Positions 8,374-16,346 of a stretch of 64,000 nucleotides of DNA are shown piece after piece. Origin of the DNA: DIGJ01 sp036658435 (lineage in GTDB: Bacteria; Bacillota; Clostridia; Lachnospirales; Lachnospiraceae); NCBI GenBank assembly GCA_036658435.1, contig JAVXEO010000003.1:1-64000 (forward strand), read 5' to 3'. The first letter of the stretch is position 1, and the number at the start of each line of letters is the position of its first letter. The translations under genes were made by a program, and so were the position numbers. Under the pieces are notes generated by a model. It was not told the origin of the DNA, did not search any database, and was given only the letters and a program-made list of their open reading frames with translations.

Positions 8374-9345
8374 TTGTCATACAAAACAAAAAGAGGAAAA
8401 AAGCTTCCACTACAAATCGGAGGTATTCTTTGTGTAGGAATTATCCTGCTTATTATGGGTCTGCTTTTTTATACAAAAGGGAATCTACATAAAAAAATTC
8501 ATGAATATGAAGAAAAATTAGAAGCAGGAGCACAATGCTTACAGGAGAAGGAACGATTTTTATATGTAGCCAAAAAAGATATTCGAGCCGGAGAAACGCT
8601 GACTGCAGATATGGTCCGTTATGAAAAGGGGTATTCTTCCATGGAAAACCATGTTTTTGCAGAGAATGTGGAAGGAAAGACTGCTTGTGCAAGGATTCCA
8701 AAAGGCACACAGGTTCTTCATACTATGCTTACAGAAAATACAGAAAAGGAAGCAAGAGAGGAAGAATTTCGTGTATTTTACTTGTCTGAAAATCTAAAAC
8801 CTTATGACGTGGTAGATATTCGGATTTTATATCCCAATGGAGAAAACTATATTGTTCTCAGTAAAAAAATCCTGAAAGAATTAAATCAGGAACGGACAAC
8901 CTGCTATCTGTGGATGGAAGAACAGGAAACTCTTTTTATTTCCTCCGCAATGGTGGATGCCTATATGACTCCGGGAGCCATACTTTATACCACAAAATAT
9001 GTAGAAAGCGAAATACAAAAGCCTTCCATTGTTACCTATATCCCCTCACATCAGGTGATGGACCTAATTCAAAAAAACCCCAATATTGTAGAATCAGCAA
9101 AACTAGGTTTAGAAAAGCAGGTAAGAGAAAAATTAGAGTTTCGTCTGGAGAAATTTATAAAAGAAGAAGGAAAGGGAAAAAAGGAATTCCGGGACTATCT
9201 CTATGGAAAGAGGAAAAGGGAGGAACAAGAGGAACCCGTAGAACCGGCAGCGGAACAAGGAATAGAAGATACAACAGAACAAAGAACAGAAGACGCAGTA
9301 GAAGAAATGGACCGGGAGGAAGAAGAGATTACTTATGTGGAATAA
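8374..9345 (+). CDS. CpaB/RcpC-like SAF-domain protein of the Tad-like locus
   Basis: A 323-residue protein with a positively charged N-terminus, one membrane helix (about 13-34), a short coiled coil and an SAF domain (about 57-125: VAKKDIRAGETLTADMV, then RIPKGTQVL). This architecture is that of CpaB/RcpC, which supports Flp-pilus biogenesis on the outside of the membrane. The C-terminal 60 residues are low-complexity and very acidic. TTG 8374 is chosen as the start: GAGAGGA at 8362-8368 sits five bases before it. The upstream in-frame ATG at 8332 has no ribosome site and lies in the 3' arm of a perfect hairpin. It is the first gene of a tightly packed ten-gene run. Confidence 0.7.
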   Translation: MSYKTKRGKKLPLQIGGILCVGIILLIMGLLFYTKGNLHKKIHEYEEKLEAGAQCLQEKERFLYVAKKDIRAGETLTADMVRYEKGYSSMENHVFAENVEGKTACARIPKGTQVLHTMLTENTEKEAREEEFRVFYLSENLKPYDVVDIRILYPNGENYIVLSKKILKELNQERTTCYLWMEEQETLFISSAMVDAYMTPGAILYTTKYVESEIQKPSIVTYIPSHQVMDLIQKNPNIVESAKLGLEKQVREKLEFRLEKFIKEEGKGKKEFRDYLYGKRKREEQEEPVEPAAEQGIEDTTEQRTEDAVEEMDREEEEITYVE

Positions 9346-10006
9346 AGAAGAAAGTAGAATAATTGGTTTTGCCGGTTGTGGTCAACAAGAACTTATCAGT
9401 GGAACAGCACTTTTATTTGAAAAACTAAATAAAAAAATTTTACTGATGGATTTTACGGATTTTGGAGAATTACGGAATTTAATTCCTCTAAACCGGGATT
9501 TTGAAAAAGCTAAAAATATTGTTTTGAAATATCGGGAAGTGGATTATATTTATGCAGATGCAGGAACAGAGATGGAAGACTATATATTTGACTATGATAT
9601 TATTTTGGCAGATTTTGGAAGAAATATTACACATGAGGAAATAAAAAAATGCAGCCAGGTTTATTATGTGACGGACATGTGTAACCATAATATTTTACAA
9701 TTAAAAGAGATCATTAAAAAAGAAGAGGCACATCTTGTACTCAAAAATTATTTGAAGGAGAAAGGAGATGCCGATTATGTAGCAGAGGAACTGAACTTTT
9801 CCTGTGATAATTTCTATGTTCTTCCCTATGAAGAGGGGGAGGCGATGCAGTTTATGAGCGAGGCAAAACTTGAAAATTTAAAATACGCAAACTTTACTCG
9901 AGAAACCAAAGGACTGCTGTCTGACATTGTGCGGGACGGAGAAGAAGAAGGAGCCTATAAAACAGCAGTAAAAGCCATTGAAAAAAGGAGAAAAGTAAGA
10001 TGGTAA
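9335..10006 (+). CDS. Degenerate ParA/MinD-like protein (TadZ/CpaE position) without P-loop
   Basis: A 223-residue cytoplasmic protein. Its layout (IIGFAGCGQQELISGTA, then KILLMDFTDFGEL, then YDIILADFG) follows the strand-loop pattern of ParA/MinD-like ATPases such as CpaE/TadZ, which place the pilus machine at the cell pole. The nucleotide-binding loop is destroyed: the segment GCGQQEL has no GxxGxGKT and no lysine, so it probably does not hydrolyse ATP. It may act as a scaffold or partner of the next protein. It overlaps the CpaB-like gene by 11 bases and the next gene by 7, showing translational coupling. The family link is by pattern and gene order only. Confidence 0.5.
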   Translation: MWNKEESRIIGFAGCGQQELISGTALLFEKLNKKILLMDFTDFGELRNLIPLNRDFEKAKNIVLKYREVDYIYADAGTEMEDYIFDYDIILADFGRNITHEEIKKCSQVYYVTDMCNHNILQLKEIIKKEEAHLVLKNYLKEKGDADYVAEELNFSCDNFYVLPYEEGEAMQFMSEAKLENLKYANFTRETKGLLSDIVRDGEEEGAYKTAVKAIEKRRKVRW

Positions 10007-10803
10007 TTGCATTTTTTTCACCGGTAAGAGGACAGGCAGGAACCACAGGAAATCTTCTGTCTACCGCAATTATAGAAACCATATGTCAAAAGAAAAAAGT
10101 AATGGTACTGGAAAGCTTTTTGGGGGAAAGCGATATGGAAAAGTATCTTCTGAAAATTCCAAGACAGCACAATGGAAAAGAAATTCAGGAAGGACATGGA
10201 ATGGATACGGTAATTCGAAATATAAAGCTCTCTGGCCTAGAAAAGTCTCGTTTTAATGAAAGTTGCTATTCTTTTTTTGAAGGTAAGCTATGCATACTGC
10301 CTGCAAGCAGACAAAGAGAAACCGAAATTTTCACACAAGAGATGGAAACCTATCTTCCTGCAATATTAAATTTTGCAGATACCTTGTTTGATTATGTATT
10401 CGTAGACATAAAAGATGGAAAGGAAAGGATTAGCCAATATGTGCAAAAACGTGCAGACTGTGTGGCGGTTAACTTGTCTCAAAGTCCGGCAGCGATAGAA
10501 ACCTATTTTAAAAATGGGGATACAAATGAAAAGAAGAAAATTTATTTAATTGGAAATTATGATAAAAAAAGCCAGTATAACAGAAGAAACCTTTCTTATT
10601 TATTTCCCAAAATAAATCGAAGAAATACGGTAGTGATTCCCTATAACACCCAAGTAAAGGATGCACTGGAATCAGCGGATCTCTTGAGATTCCACCGTAA
10701 ATACGCAGGCTGTGATAAAAAAAATAAAAATTATAAATATGTGCAGGGAATTCAGGCAGCAGGAAAACTGTTTCAAAAAAGGGAAGGTGCTGGATGTGAT
10801 TAG
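10000..10803 (+). CDS. ParA/MinD-like protein with variant P-loop (TadZ/CpaE-like)
   Basis: A 267-residue protein starting with a beta strand and P-loop-like segment SPVRGQAGTTGNLLSTA (about 7-23), followed by VMVLESF and the Walker-B-like FDYVFVDIKDG near 128-138. Aligned to the KGGxGKTT deviant Walker A of ParA/MinD, both lysines are replaced: the signature lysine by Arg and the Walker lysine by Thr. The fold assignment is convincing, while catalysis is doubtful. In Tad systems the CpaE/TadZ protein localises the assembly ATPase, and this gene sits immediately before a CpaF-type ATPase. It overlaps both neighbours (7 and 8 bases). Having two such proteins in tandem, both with damaged nucleotide sites, is unusual. 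Confidence 0.6.
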   Translation: MVIAFFSPVRGQAGTTGNLLSTAIIETICQKKKVMVLESFLGESDMEKYLLKIPRQHNGKEIQEGHGMDTVIRNIKLSGLEKSRFNESCYSFFEGKLCILPASRQRETEIFTQEMETYLPAILNFADTLFDYVFVDIKDGKERISQYVQKRADCVAVNLSQSPAAIETYFKNGDTNEKKKIYLIGNYDKKSQYNRRNLSYLFPKINRRNTVVIPYNTQVKDALESADLLRFHRKYAGCDKKNKNYKYVQGIQAAGKLFQKREGAGCD

Positions 10804-12484
10804 TGGATTGCTGGTTATCATCAGCTTATTTGGAATAGGCTATCTTTACCATCAAATGCAAAAGAAAAGCAGGGAAATACAAAAAGAAGAAAATGAAATT
10901 CTGTATTCTTTGGAATATTTAACAAAAGAAATAAAAGATTGTTTTACTTCTATGATGACCCAGAAACTTTCCAGGCTAAATGTCTGCGAAGAAGAAATGG
11001 AAAAACGAAAAAAGAACAGAAGCCTTTTGCGAAGGGCATTACAAAACTGTGCCTATGCAGATGAAGGAGCAAAGGCATTTGTAAAAGACTATATCAAACA
11101 ATTTCTTCAAAGAAAATATGAGGTTTCAGAGGAAAATATTCAATGGATTTTACCCTTTGAGGATTACGAAAAACTTACCCTGAGAGACAAGTTTGATATT
11201 CTTCTATATACCTATCGTGTTAAGAAACAAAAAGGGGCAGGGGCAATGGAAAGCCTCCTTCGGGATTATCACTTAGACTGTCTTCGTAAAGGGGAGGATG
11301 AAAAGAGAAGATACGAGGTAACGGCAGAGGACATTGAGGAAATCTATAAACAGGAAGTAAGGGGACTTACCTATGGAGATAAACTGGAAATTGTAGCCCA
11401 GAGAATTTTTTCTATGGATAAGGGAAATGGAGTAATTGATGATTTAATATACCAGAACCTGGATGGGGTTTCGGCAGGAGTGTCCCAGACACCTTGCAAA
11501 AATTATGAGGCAATCACCATTATGTATCAGGGAAAATCCATTTCTCTTTCTGCACTTTCCTTTGAGTCAGAAAAGGAATTAAAGCGAATTTGCAAGAAAA
11601 TATATAAATATGATGTGCCTGGGGAAATGAGTGAATCCAGTGGATTTATGGTGAACCGTTTAAAGTCCGGAGCTCGAATCAGCAGTATGCGCCCACCGTT
11701 TAGTGATGCCTGGTGTTTTTGGATTCGTATGTTTGATTCGGTGGACAAACGAAGCATTTTAAGTCTCTATCCACAGGAGGGAAAAGAGAAACTACATAAC
11801 TTGCTGAAGCTATTAATAAGGGGGGAACAGACTTGTGTAATATCGGGGCAGCAAGGCAGTGGAAAGACAACTTGCCTGGAAGCTATGGTTGATTTTATTA
11901 GACCTACGTATAATATTCGAACCATTGAACTCACCTTTGAGCTTCAGCTAAGAGAACGTTATCCCACAAAAAATATAGCGGCAATGCGGGAGACGGAAAG
12001 CGTTACAACGGAACAGGCAATGGAGTTTGTTAAAAAAACAGATGCAGATGTGGTTATTTTTGGAGAAATTGCAAAGGAAACGGAGGGAGAAAAGGTAATC
12101 AAACTTTCCCAGTCGGGCAGTCGTTTTTCAATATCAACACACCATAGCACCAACACTAGAAATTTAATCAACTGGTTTCGAAATGCTTTGTTAAAGACCA
12201 GTGGATTTCAAAACGAAGAAATCGCAGAAACACAAGTCGTGGAAAACATAAGATTTGATATTCACTTAGATAAAAGTGAAGATGGAACTCGGTTTGTGGA
12301 AAGAATTACCGAAATTGTACCATTGGAAAAAGGCGGATACGAAGAACGAATTCTTTTAACATATAAAGAAGGAATCTATGTTATTTCCAACAGAATTTCA
12401 AAACAAACAACAAAGGCAATGGTTAAGTGCCTGACAAAGGAAGAAATAGAAATGTATGAAAAGTATTTGGAGGTGGAAGATTGA
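10796..12484 (+). CDS. CpaF/TadA-type secretion ATPase with N-terminal membrane helix
   Basis: A 562-residue assembly ATPase of the type II/IV secretion family that would drive pilus or pseudopilus extension. The catalytic part is clear: RISSMRPPFSD, Walker A GQQGSGKTT at 351-359, Asp-box acidic segment, VVIFGEIAKETEG as a Walker-B-like strand, and the His box STHHSTNTRNLINWF. The GTG at 10796 is the preferred start, with GGAAGG at 10782-10787; it overlaps the preceding gene by eight bases. This start leaves a hydrophobic helix (about 2-20: ISGLLVIISLFGIGYLYH) and a coiled-coil linker. CpaF proteins are normally soluble, so this membrane tether is atypical. An upstream in-frame ATG at 10712 lacks a ribosome site. 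Confidence 0.8.
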   Translation: MISGLLVIISLFGIGYLYHQMQKKSREIQKEENEILYSLEYLTKEIKDCFTSMMTQKLSRLNVCEEEMEKRKKNRSLLRRALQNCAYADEGAKAFVKDYIKQFLQRKYEVSEENIQWILPFEDYEKLTLRDKFDILLYTYRVKKQKGAGAMESLLRDYHLDCLRKGEDEKRRYEVTAEDIEEIYKQEVRGLTYGDKLEIVAQRIFSMDKGNGVIDDLIYQNLDGVSAGVSQTPCKNYEAITIMYQGKSISLSALSFESEKELKRICKKIYKYDVPGEMSESSGFMVNRLKSGARISSMRPPFSDAWCFWIRMFDSVDKRSILSLYPQEGKEKLHNLLKLLIRGEQTCVISGQQGSGKTTCLEAMVDFIRPTYNIRTIELTFELQLRERYPTKNIAAMRETESVTTEQAMEFVKKTDADVVIFGEIAKETEGEKVIKLSQSGSRFSISTHHSTNTRNLINWFRNALLKTSGFQNEEIAETQVVENIRFDIHLDKSEDGTRFVERITEIVPLEKGGYEERILLTYKEGIYVISNRISKQTTKAMVKCLTKEEIEMYEKYLEVED

Positions 12485-14217
12485 AACTTTTATTGTTTTG
12501 GACCTTAGTTCTTATGATGGGGGGAGGATTTTATGGAATCTGGGAATATGGAATTACCAAAAGACAACAAAAAGAAAAAGATCGTATTTTTTATGAAGAG
12601 AGAAAAACATATGGAACACAAATTTATGGAAGATATTTGTTTTTTTCAAAATGGTTTTTTACCAGACACAGCATCCGAAAATTAAAACAGAGAATGGATA
12701 TTTATTTTCCCGGAAATGAAAAAAAAGCAGCAGCAAAAACCCTTTCCATCTTTCAAGCCGGTTGTGGAAGCGGTGCCCTCGCCATCTTCTTCCTCCTTTT
12801 AATACGACCAAACTGGATTCTTTCCTTTATTTTATTAAGCAGCATCTACTTTACCAATAGCAGCCTTATGATGTATATCATTGAAAAAGAAACCATGGAA
12901 ATGCTGGAGGAATTTTTGAATTTTCTTTCTGAAATGCGTCACGCTTTTCAACGAAATCCCATTTTAGAAGAATGTTTGGAACAGACCCGTGATATGAGAG
13001 AATACGGAAGCTTAAATGCACACATAACGTATCTTTTAGAAATTTTAGAGGAGGAGGATACAACAGAACAAATAAAAGAATATATGGATGCTGTTCCCAA
13101 CCCATTTCTTAAGGAATTTTTTATGCTTTGCGTTACGGTACATGGTTTTGGAGATCCCAAGGGAAAAGAAGGGTCCTTGTTTTTGAATAGCTTACAAAAT
13201 TTGAAACAAAGTGTGACTACGGATATTTTACGAAGAAAAAAACAAAAACATCTCTTTGGAGGCTACTCTTTTATTATTGCACTGCCAATTCTTACCCTTC
13301 CTCTCATATCCATGTGGGCACTGCACACGATGCCGGTTTTAACAAAATTCTATCATGGCAGTTTCGGAATTCTCTATCCTTTATTTTCTTTTTTGGTTAC
13401 ATGGGTTTGCTATCAGCTGAATCTATATATGCAGGAAGAAGTGTTTTTTTGGGAAAGGGAGAATGCTATTTCTTATTTTCTTTGCGAAAATCCATTTTTA
13501 TTCCGTGTACTTAGAAAAAGAGTACATAAAAACCAAAGAAAAAGTCTGGGTCTAAAAAACTTACTATCCTCTGTGGGAGATACCCGGAGCCTATATCAAC
13601 TGGAACTTCAAAGAGTTGGAACGGGGTTCTTCCTCCTTCTCTTTTCCATTGCCGTGAGCGCTACCCTTCCGGGAGATTTTAAGTGGTATTATTTCTTGTT
13701 TTTTACAGCACTTACAGTGGGAGGCTACGAATATCCAAGGGCACTGCTTTTATTTAAGGAATATTGGATGAAAAATGGAAGAAGAGAGGAAGTGATGCAG
13801 TTTCAATCCGTAATTTATATCTTATCTGCCATCCCAAGAATGACCAGGGAAATATTGCTTGGGTGGTTATTCCAGTTTTCTTATATCTTTAGAGATAACA
13901 TTGCAAAATGTATAGAAGGGGAGGAGACAACAGAAGAAGGCTATCCACCTTTAAAACAACTTTTGGAAAATCTGGAGAACTGCGACAAGGTAGGGATGGA
14001 GAAGGCATTTGATGAGCTGGAAATGGAACATCGGTACTTTCAGGAAGAAAAAAAGCAGGAAGGAGAAATTGATTTGGACAATAAGGCAGCAATGGGGAAT
14101 TTTTTGTCGATGGTGCCCACCGTAACCGTAGTAATGGGATACCTATTTGCCCCCTTTATTGTGGAAAGCTTTACACAGTTATTTACACAATTCGAACAAA
14201 TTAAAAACATATTTTAG
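12481..14217 (+). CDS. TadB/TadC-position multi-pass membrane protein
   Basis: A 578-residue membrane protein with roughly eight hydrophobic helices arranged in two halves, each with a large charged cytoplasmic loop. That is what is expected of a TadB/TadC (type II secretion F) platform pair, here in one chain. The GNFLSMVPTVTVVMGYLFAPF segment near the C-terminus resembles the end of TadC proteins. I cannot see a clean T2SSF motif, so the call leans on gene order directly after the CpaF-type ATPase. It starts with TTG at 12481, inside the ATPase stop region (4-base overlap), with GGAGGTGG just upstream. The platform would anchor the ATPase and pass subunits outward. Confidence 0.55.
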   Translation: MKLLLFWTLVLMMGGGFYGIWEYGITKRQQKEKDRIFYEERKTYGTQIYGRYLFFSKWFFTRHSIRKLKQRMDIYFPGNEKKAAAKTLSIFQAGCGSGALAIFFLLLIRPNWILSFILLSSIYFTNSSLMMYIIEKETMEMLEEFLNFLSEMRHAFQRNPILEECLEQTRDMREYGSLNAHITYLLEILEEEDTTEQIKEYMDAVPNPFLKEFFMLCVTVHGFGDPKGKEGSLFLNSLQNLKQSVTTDILRRKKQKHLFGGYSFIIALPILTLPLISMWALHTMPVLTKFYHGSFGILYPLFSFLVTWVCYQLNLYMQEEVFFWERENAISYFLCENPFLFRVLRKRVHKNQRKSLGLKNLLSSVGDTRSLYQLELQRVGTGFFLLLFSIAVSATLPGDFKWYYFLFFTALTVGGYEYPRALLLFKEYWMKNGRREEVMQFQSVIYILSAIPRMTREILLGWLFQFSYIFRDNIAKCIEGEETTEEGYPPLKQLLENLENCDKVGMEKAFDELEMEHRYFQEEKKQEGEIDLDNKAAMGNFLSMVPTVTVVMGYLFAPFIVESFTQLFTQFEQIKNIF

Positions 14218-14228
14218 GGAGGTTATTT

Positions 14229-14618
14229 ATGAAACATATTTTAGAATTTTTTCATGACGTGATACCAATTGTATTTGTTGTAGGAATGCTTGCCATTGCA
14301 TTTGTATTCTATAATCATACGAAAAATCTGGCAGCGGCCGGTATAGAAAAGACCTATTCTTTTGATGAACAACTGGAAAATGCCGATATTTATGCCTACG
14401 ATGGAATGACAGTTTCGGGTCGGGACGTTATCTTTTTTGCACAAGAGTTTTTCAAATCCCCGGGTACAAAAGGCAGCTTTGCCATTGTAATAAATAGTCA
14501 GGGAAGTGGAATTACAACTTCGGATGTTTCAAGCCAGGTTGAAAGAAACGCCTCTTATATTTGTGATATAAAGGAGGAAAAGGGAGTGCTAAAAAGCGCA
14601 ACTTTTACAAAAAAATAG
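14229..14618 (+). CDS. Small single-anchor protein of the Tad-like locus (candidate pseudopilin)
   Basis: A 129-residue protein not assigned to a known family. It has one N-terminal membrane helix (about 13-28, IPIVFVVGMLAIAFVF) and a small polar domain. The stretch YDGMTVSGRDVI (57-68) matches YDGINLLGSEVI in the protein encoded at 16330, and both follow a similar helix, so the two are probably paralogues. A helix-plus-small-globule layout and its position after the platform gene fit a pilin-like subunit. However, there is no G-x4-EY Flp prepilin site. GGGAGG precedes the start by a normal distance, and the gene directly abuts the next one. Role inferred from context only. Confidence 0.55.
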   Translation: MKHILEFFHDVIPIVFVVGMLAIAFVFYNHTKNLAAAGIEKTYSFDEQLENADIYAYDGMTVSGRDVIFFAQEFFKSPGTKGSFAIVINSQGSGITTSDVSSQVERNASYICDIKEEKGVLKSATFTKK

Positions 14619-15005
14619 ATGAAACCAATTTTAAGTCTTTGGCAGGAAATTTTAGGACTGGTAGTCTGGTGCGCAGCGGTGATGGTATGGTTTGCTTTAT
14701 TTAAAAACCTGCAATTTGGTTATGGAGTTCTTGGAGAACGCATTTTTCATGAAAATCTCATTTATGAAGAAAAACAGGAAAAAAGGACGGAAGAGCTGGT
14801 TAGCAAAAATGAATTGACAGGAAGTCTATTAATAGGAATTTCCTATGATGTAGAGATTGATGGGGAACTTTTAAAAAAAGAAACGTTTAACGCCAGATAC
14901 TTTGATTATAGCGGACTTGCCTCTTGGTATGAGAAAACATACCATTTGGAAAAAGAAAGCGGTCAGATTCTAAAAATCTGTTATAAGCGGAAGGAAACAG
15001 GGTAG
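14619..15005 (+). CDS. Small single-anchor protein of the Tad-like locus, function unknown
   Basis: A 128-residue protein that I do not recognise. It has one hydrophobic helix near the N-terminus (about 9-27, EILGLVVWCAAVMVWFALF) and a charged extracytoplasmic-looking domain with short beta-strand-like segments (GSLLIGISYDVEIDGELL). The ATG follows the stop codon of the preceding gene without any gap, and no ribosome site is visible, which indicates translation by termination-reinitiation coupling. It is sandwiched in the run of small membrane proteins after the platform gene, so a minor pilin or envelope-spanning accessory role is plausible. No catalytic motif is seen. Confidence 0.55.
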   Translation: MKPILSLWQEILGLVVWCAAVMVWFALFKNLQFGYGVLGERIFHENLIYEEKQEKRTEELVSKNELTGSLLIGISYDVEIDGELLKKETFNARYFDYSGLASWYEKTYHLEKESGQILKICYKRKETG

Positions 15006-15006
15006 T

Positions 15007-15510
15007 ATGCATATTTTTGGAAAAATAATGAGTGTTTTATTAACCGTAACGGCACTGTTTCTTGTTCCCATTACCTATACCGTGGAAAAACAAGAGTTTC
15101 TCACCCAGGTTTACATACAGACCGTCGTTGAAAAATTTGTGGATTCGGTAAGGTGCAAGGGCTATTTAACAGAGGGGATGTACCTTTATTTTATAAATGA
15201 TCTGGATGCAGGAGGAGACCTATATACCATTCGGATGAAACACATACAACAAATCTATGAAAGAGAAGAAAATTTTCAATATGAACGCTGTACTTATGAA
15301 AAAGAAATTCTGGAAAGAATAGAAAATACCCAAAAAAAATATATCATGATGGAAGGAGACTATTTTGCAATCACCGTTTGTAACCGCAGTGAAACCATGG
15401 AAAATCGTATGGAAAGGTTATGGTATGGAAGGAAAAATCAAGAAAATTCTATTTTTGCAAGCGCAGGAGGAAGAGTACGGGATGAAGCATGGGAGGAAGC
15501 AGATAAGTGA
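15007..15510 (+). CDS. Small single-anchor protein of the Tad-like locus, function unknown
   Basis: A 167-residue protein with an N-terminal hydrophobic helix (about 5-24, GKIMSVLLTVTALFLVPITY) followed by a charged, mostly helical domain. The layout is that of a secreted or membrane-tethered minor subunit in the pilus run. I see no known motif. It begins one base after the stop of the preceding gene and overlaps the next start (GTGA at 15507-15510), so the stoichiometry of this group is probably coupled. Similar helix-plus-domain proteins at this position in Tad loci are often TadE/TadF-like minor pilins. The resemblance here is only architectural. Confidence 0.5.
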   Translation: MHIFGKIMSVLLTVTALFLVPITYTVEKQEFLTQVYIQTVVEKFVDSVRCKGYLTEGMYLYFINDLDAGGDLYTIRMKHIQQIYEREENFQYERCTYEKEILERIENTQKKYIMMEGDYFAITVCNRSETMENRMERLWYGRKNQENSIFASAGGRVRDEAWEEADK

Positions 15511-16346
15511 AGGGAGATCAGAGCATTTTTGTATTTTTTATGATATGGATATCCATGGCCGTTGTTTTGGATGCAAAACAGACCCTGCTCTTTGAAATGT
15601 GTTTACAAAAGCAAAGATACGATGCTATTTTAGAGACGGCAGTGGATGATGCGGCATCCTGTCTTTTGGATAACGATCGGGGAAGTTATCCAAAACTTCA
15701 TAAAGAAGAGGCGCTGGAAGTTCTGCTAAATTCCCTTTATGCAGGATTTGATATTTCAGAAAATCAACAGGCACAGGAAGAACTGAGAGGATATATTCCC
15801 CTGGTTATGGTAATGGACTATGATGGCCTCTACGTGTGGAAAAATGTGGAAGAGCGATGGAGCGAAAAGTTTCCCTATTCTTATGAATGTACCTATGGAA
15901 ATGCACAAAATAAAAAGGCGGGAATTCAATTTACAATGGGAGAGGCGCTGTACTTTATGACGGGGAAAAAAGAAGTACCAATATTGGAAGCAAGGAAGGA
16001 TATTTATGAGAAAAATCCAGACTTATGGGCATTTGAAAGGAAAGAAAGCTTTGAAGAAATCCGAAATGAAGTGATTATTAATACGATGATGAAGAAAATG
16101 ACGCAGCATATGAATGCTTCTAACCGCATTGGAAAAAGATATGGAATCCAATATGCCTGTGCAGTTCCCTATATTGAAGAAGAACTTTTTGAAAGAACCG
16201 TTGGTGACATTTCGATTTTTATGGTTTTTCAGGGATATCCTTATGGAAATCAAATTACCCAGCGTTATTATCGGGTAGAAGCTGCCGGTGCAAGGGTGCG
16301 AAAGACCATAGAGAAAAGGGGGAATGAGAATGCGGCATTTAATTGA
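15507..16346 (+). CDS. Tad-locus membrane-anchored protein, function unknown
   Basis: A 279-residue protein starting with a hydrophobic segment (about 6-22, SIFVFFMIWISMAVVLD) and continuing as a soluble domain rich in aromatic and charged residues. The first helix followed by QTLLFEMCLQKQRYDAILETAVDDAA resembles the long N-terminal helix of TadE/TadG-type proteins (membrane helix running into an amphipathic helix), but there is no firm match. GTG at 15507 overlaps the upstream stop; GGAGG about eight bases before supports this start. The 3' end overlaps the next gene by 17 bases. It is likely an extracellular structural or assembly component of the same machine. Confidence 0.5.
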   Translation: MKGDQSIFVFFMIWISMAVVLDAKQTLLFEMCLQKQRYDAILETAVDDAASCLLDNDRGSYPKLHKEEALEVLLNSLYAGFDISENQQAQEELRGYIPLVMVMDYDGLYVWKNVEERWSEKFPYSYECTYGNAQNKKAGIQFTMGEALYFMTGKKEVPILEARKDIYEKNPDLWAFERKESFEEIRNEVIINTMMKKMTQHMNASNRIGKRYGIQYACAVPYIEEELFERTVGDISIFMVFQGYPYGNQITQRYYRVEAAGARVRKTIEKRGNENAAFN

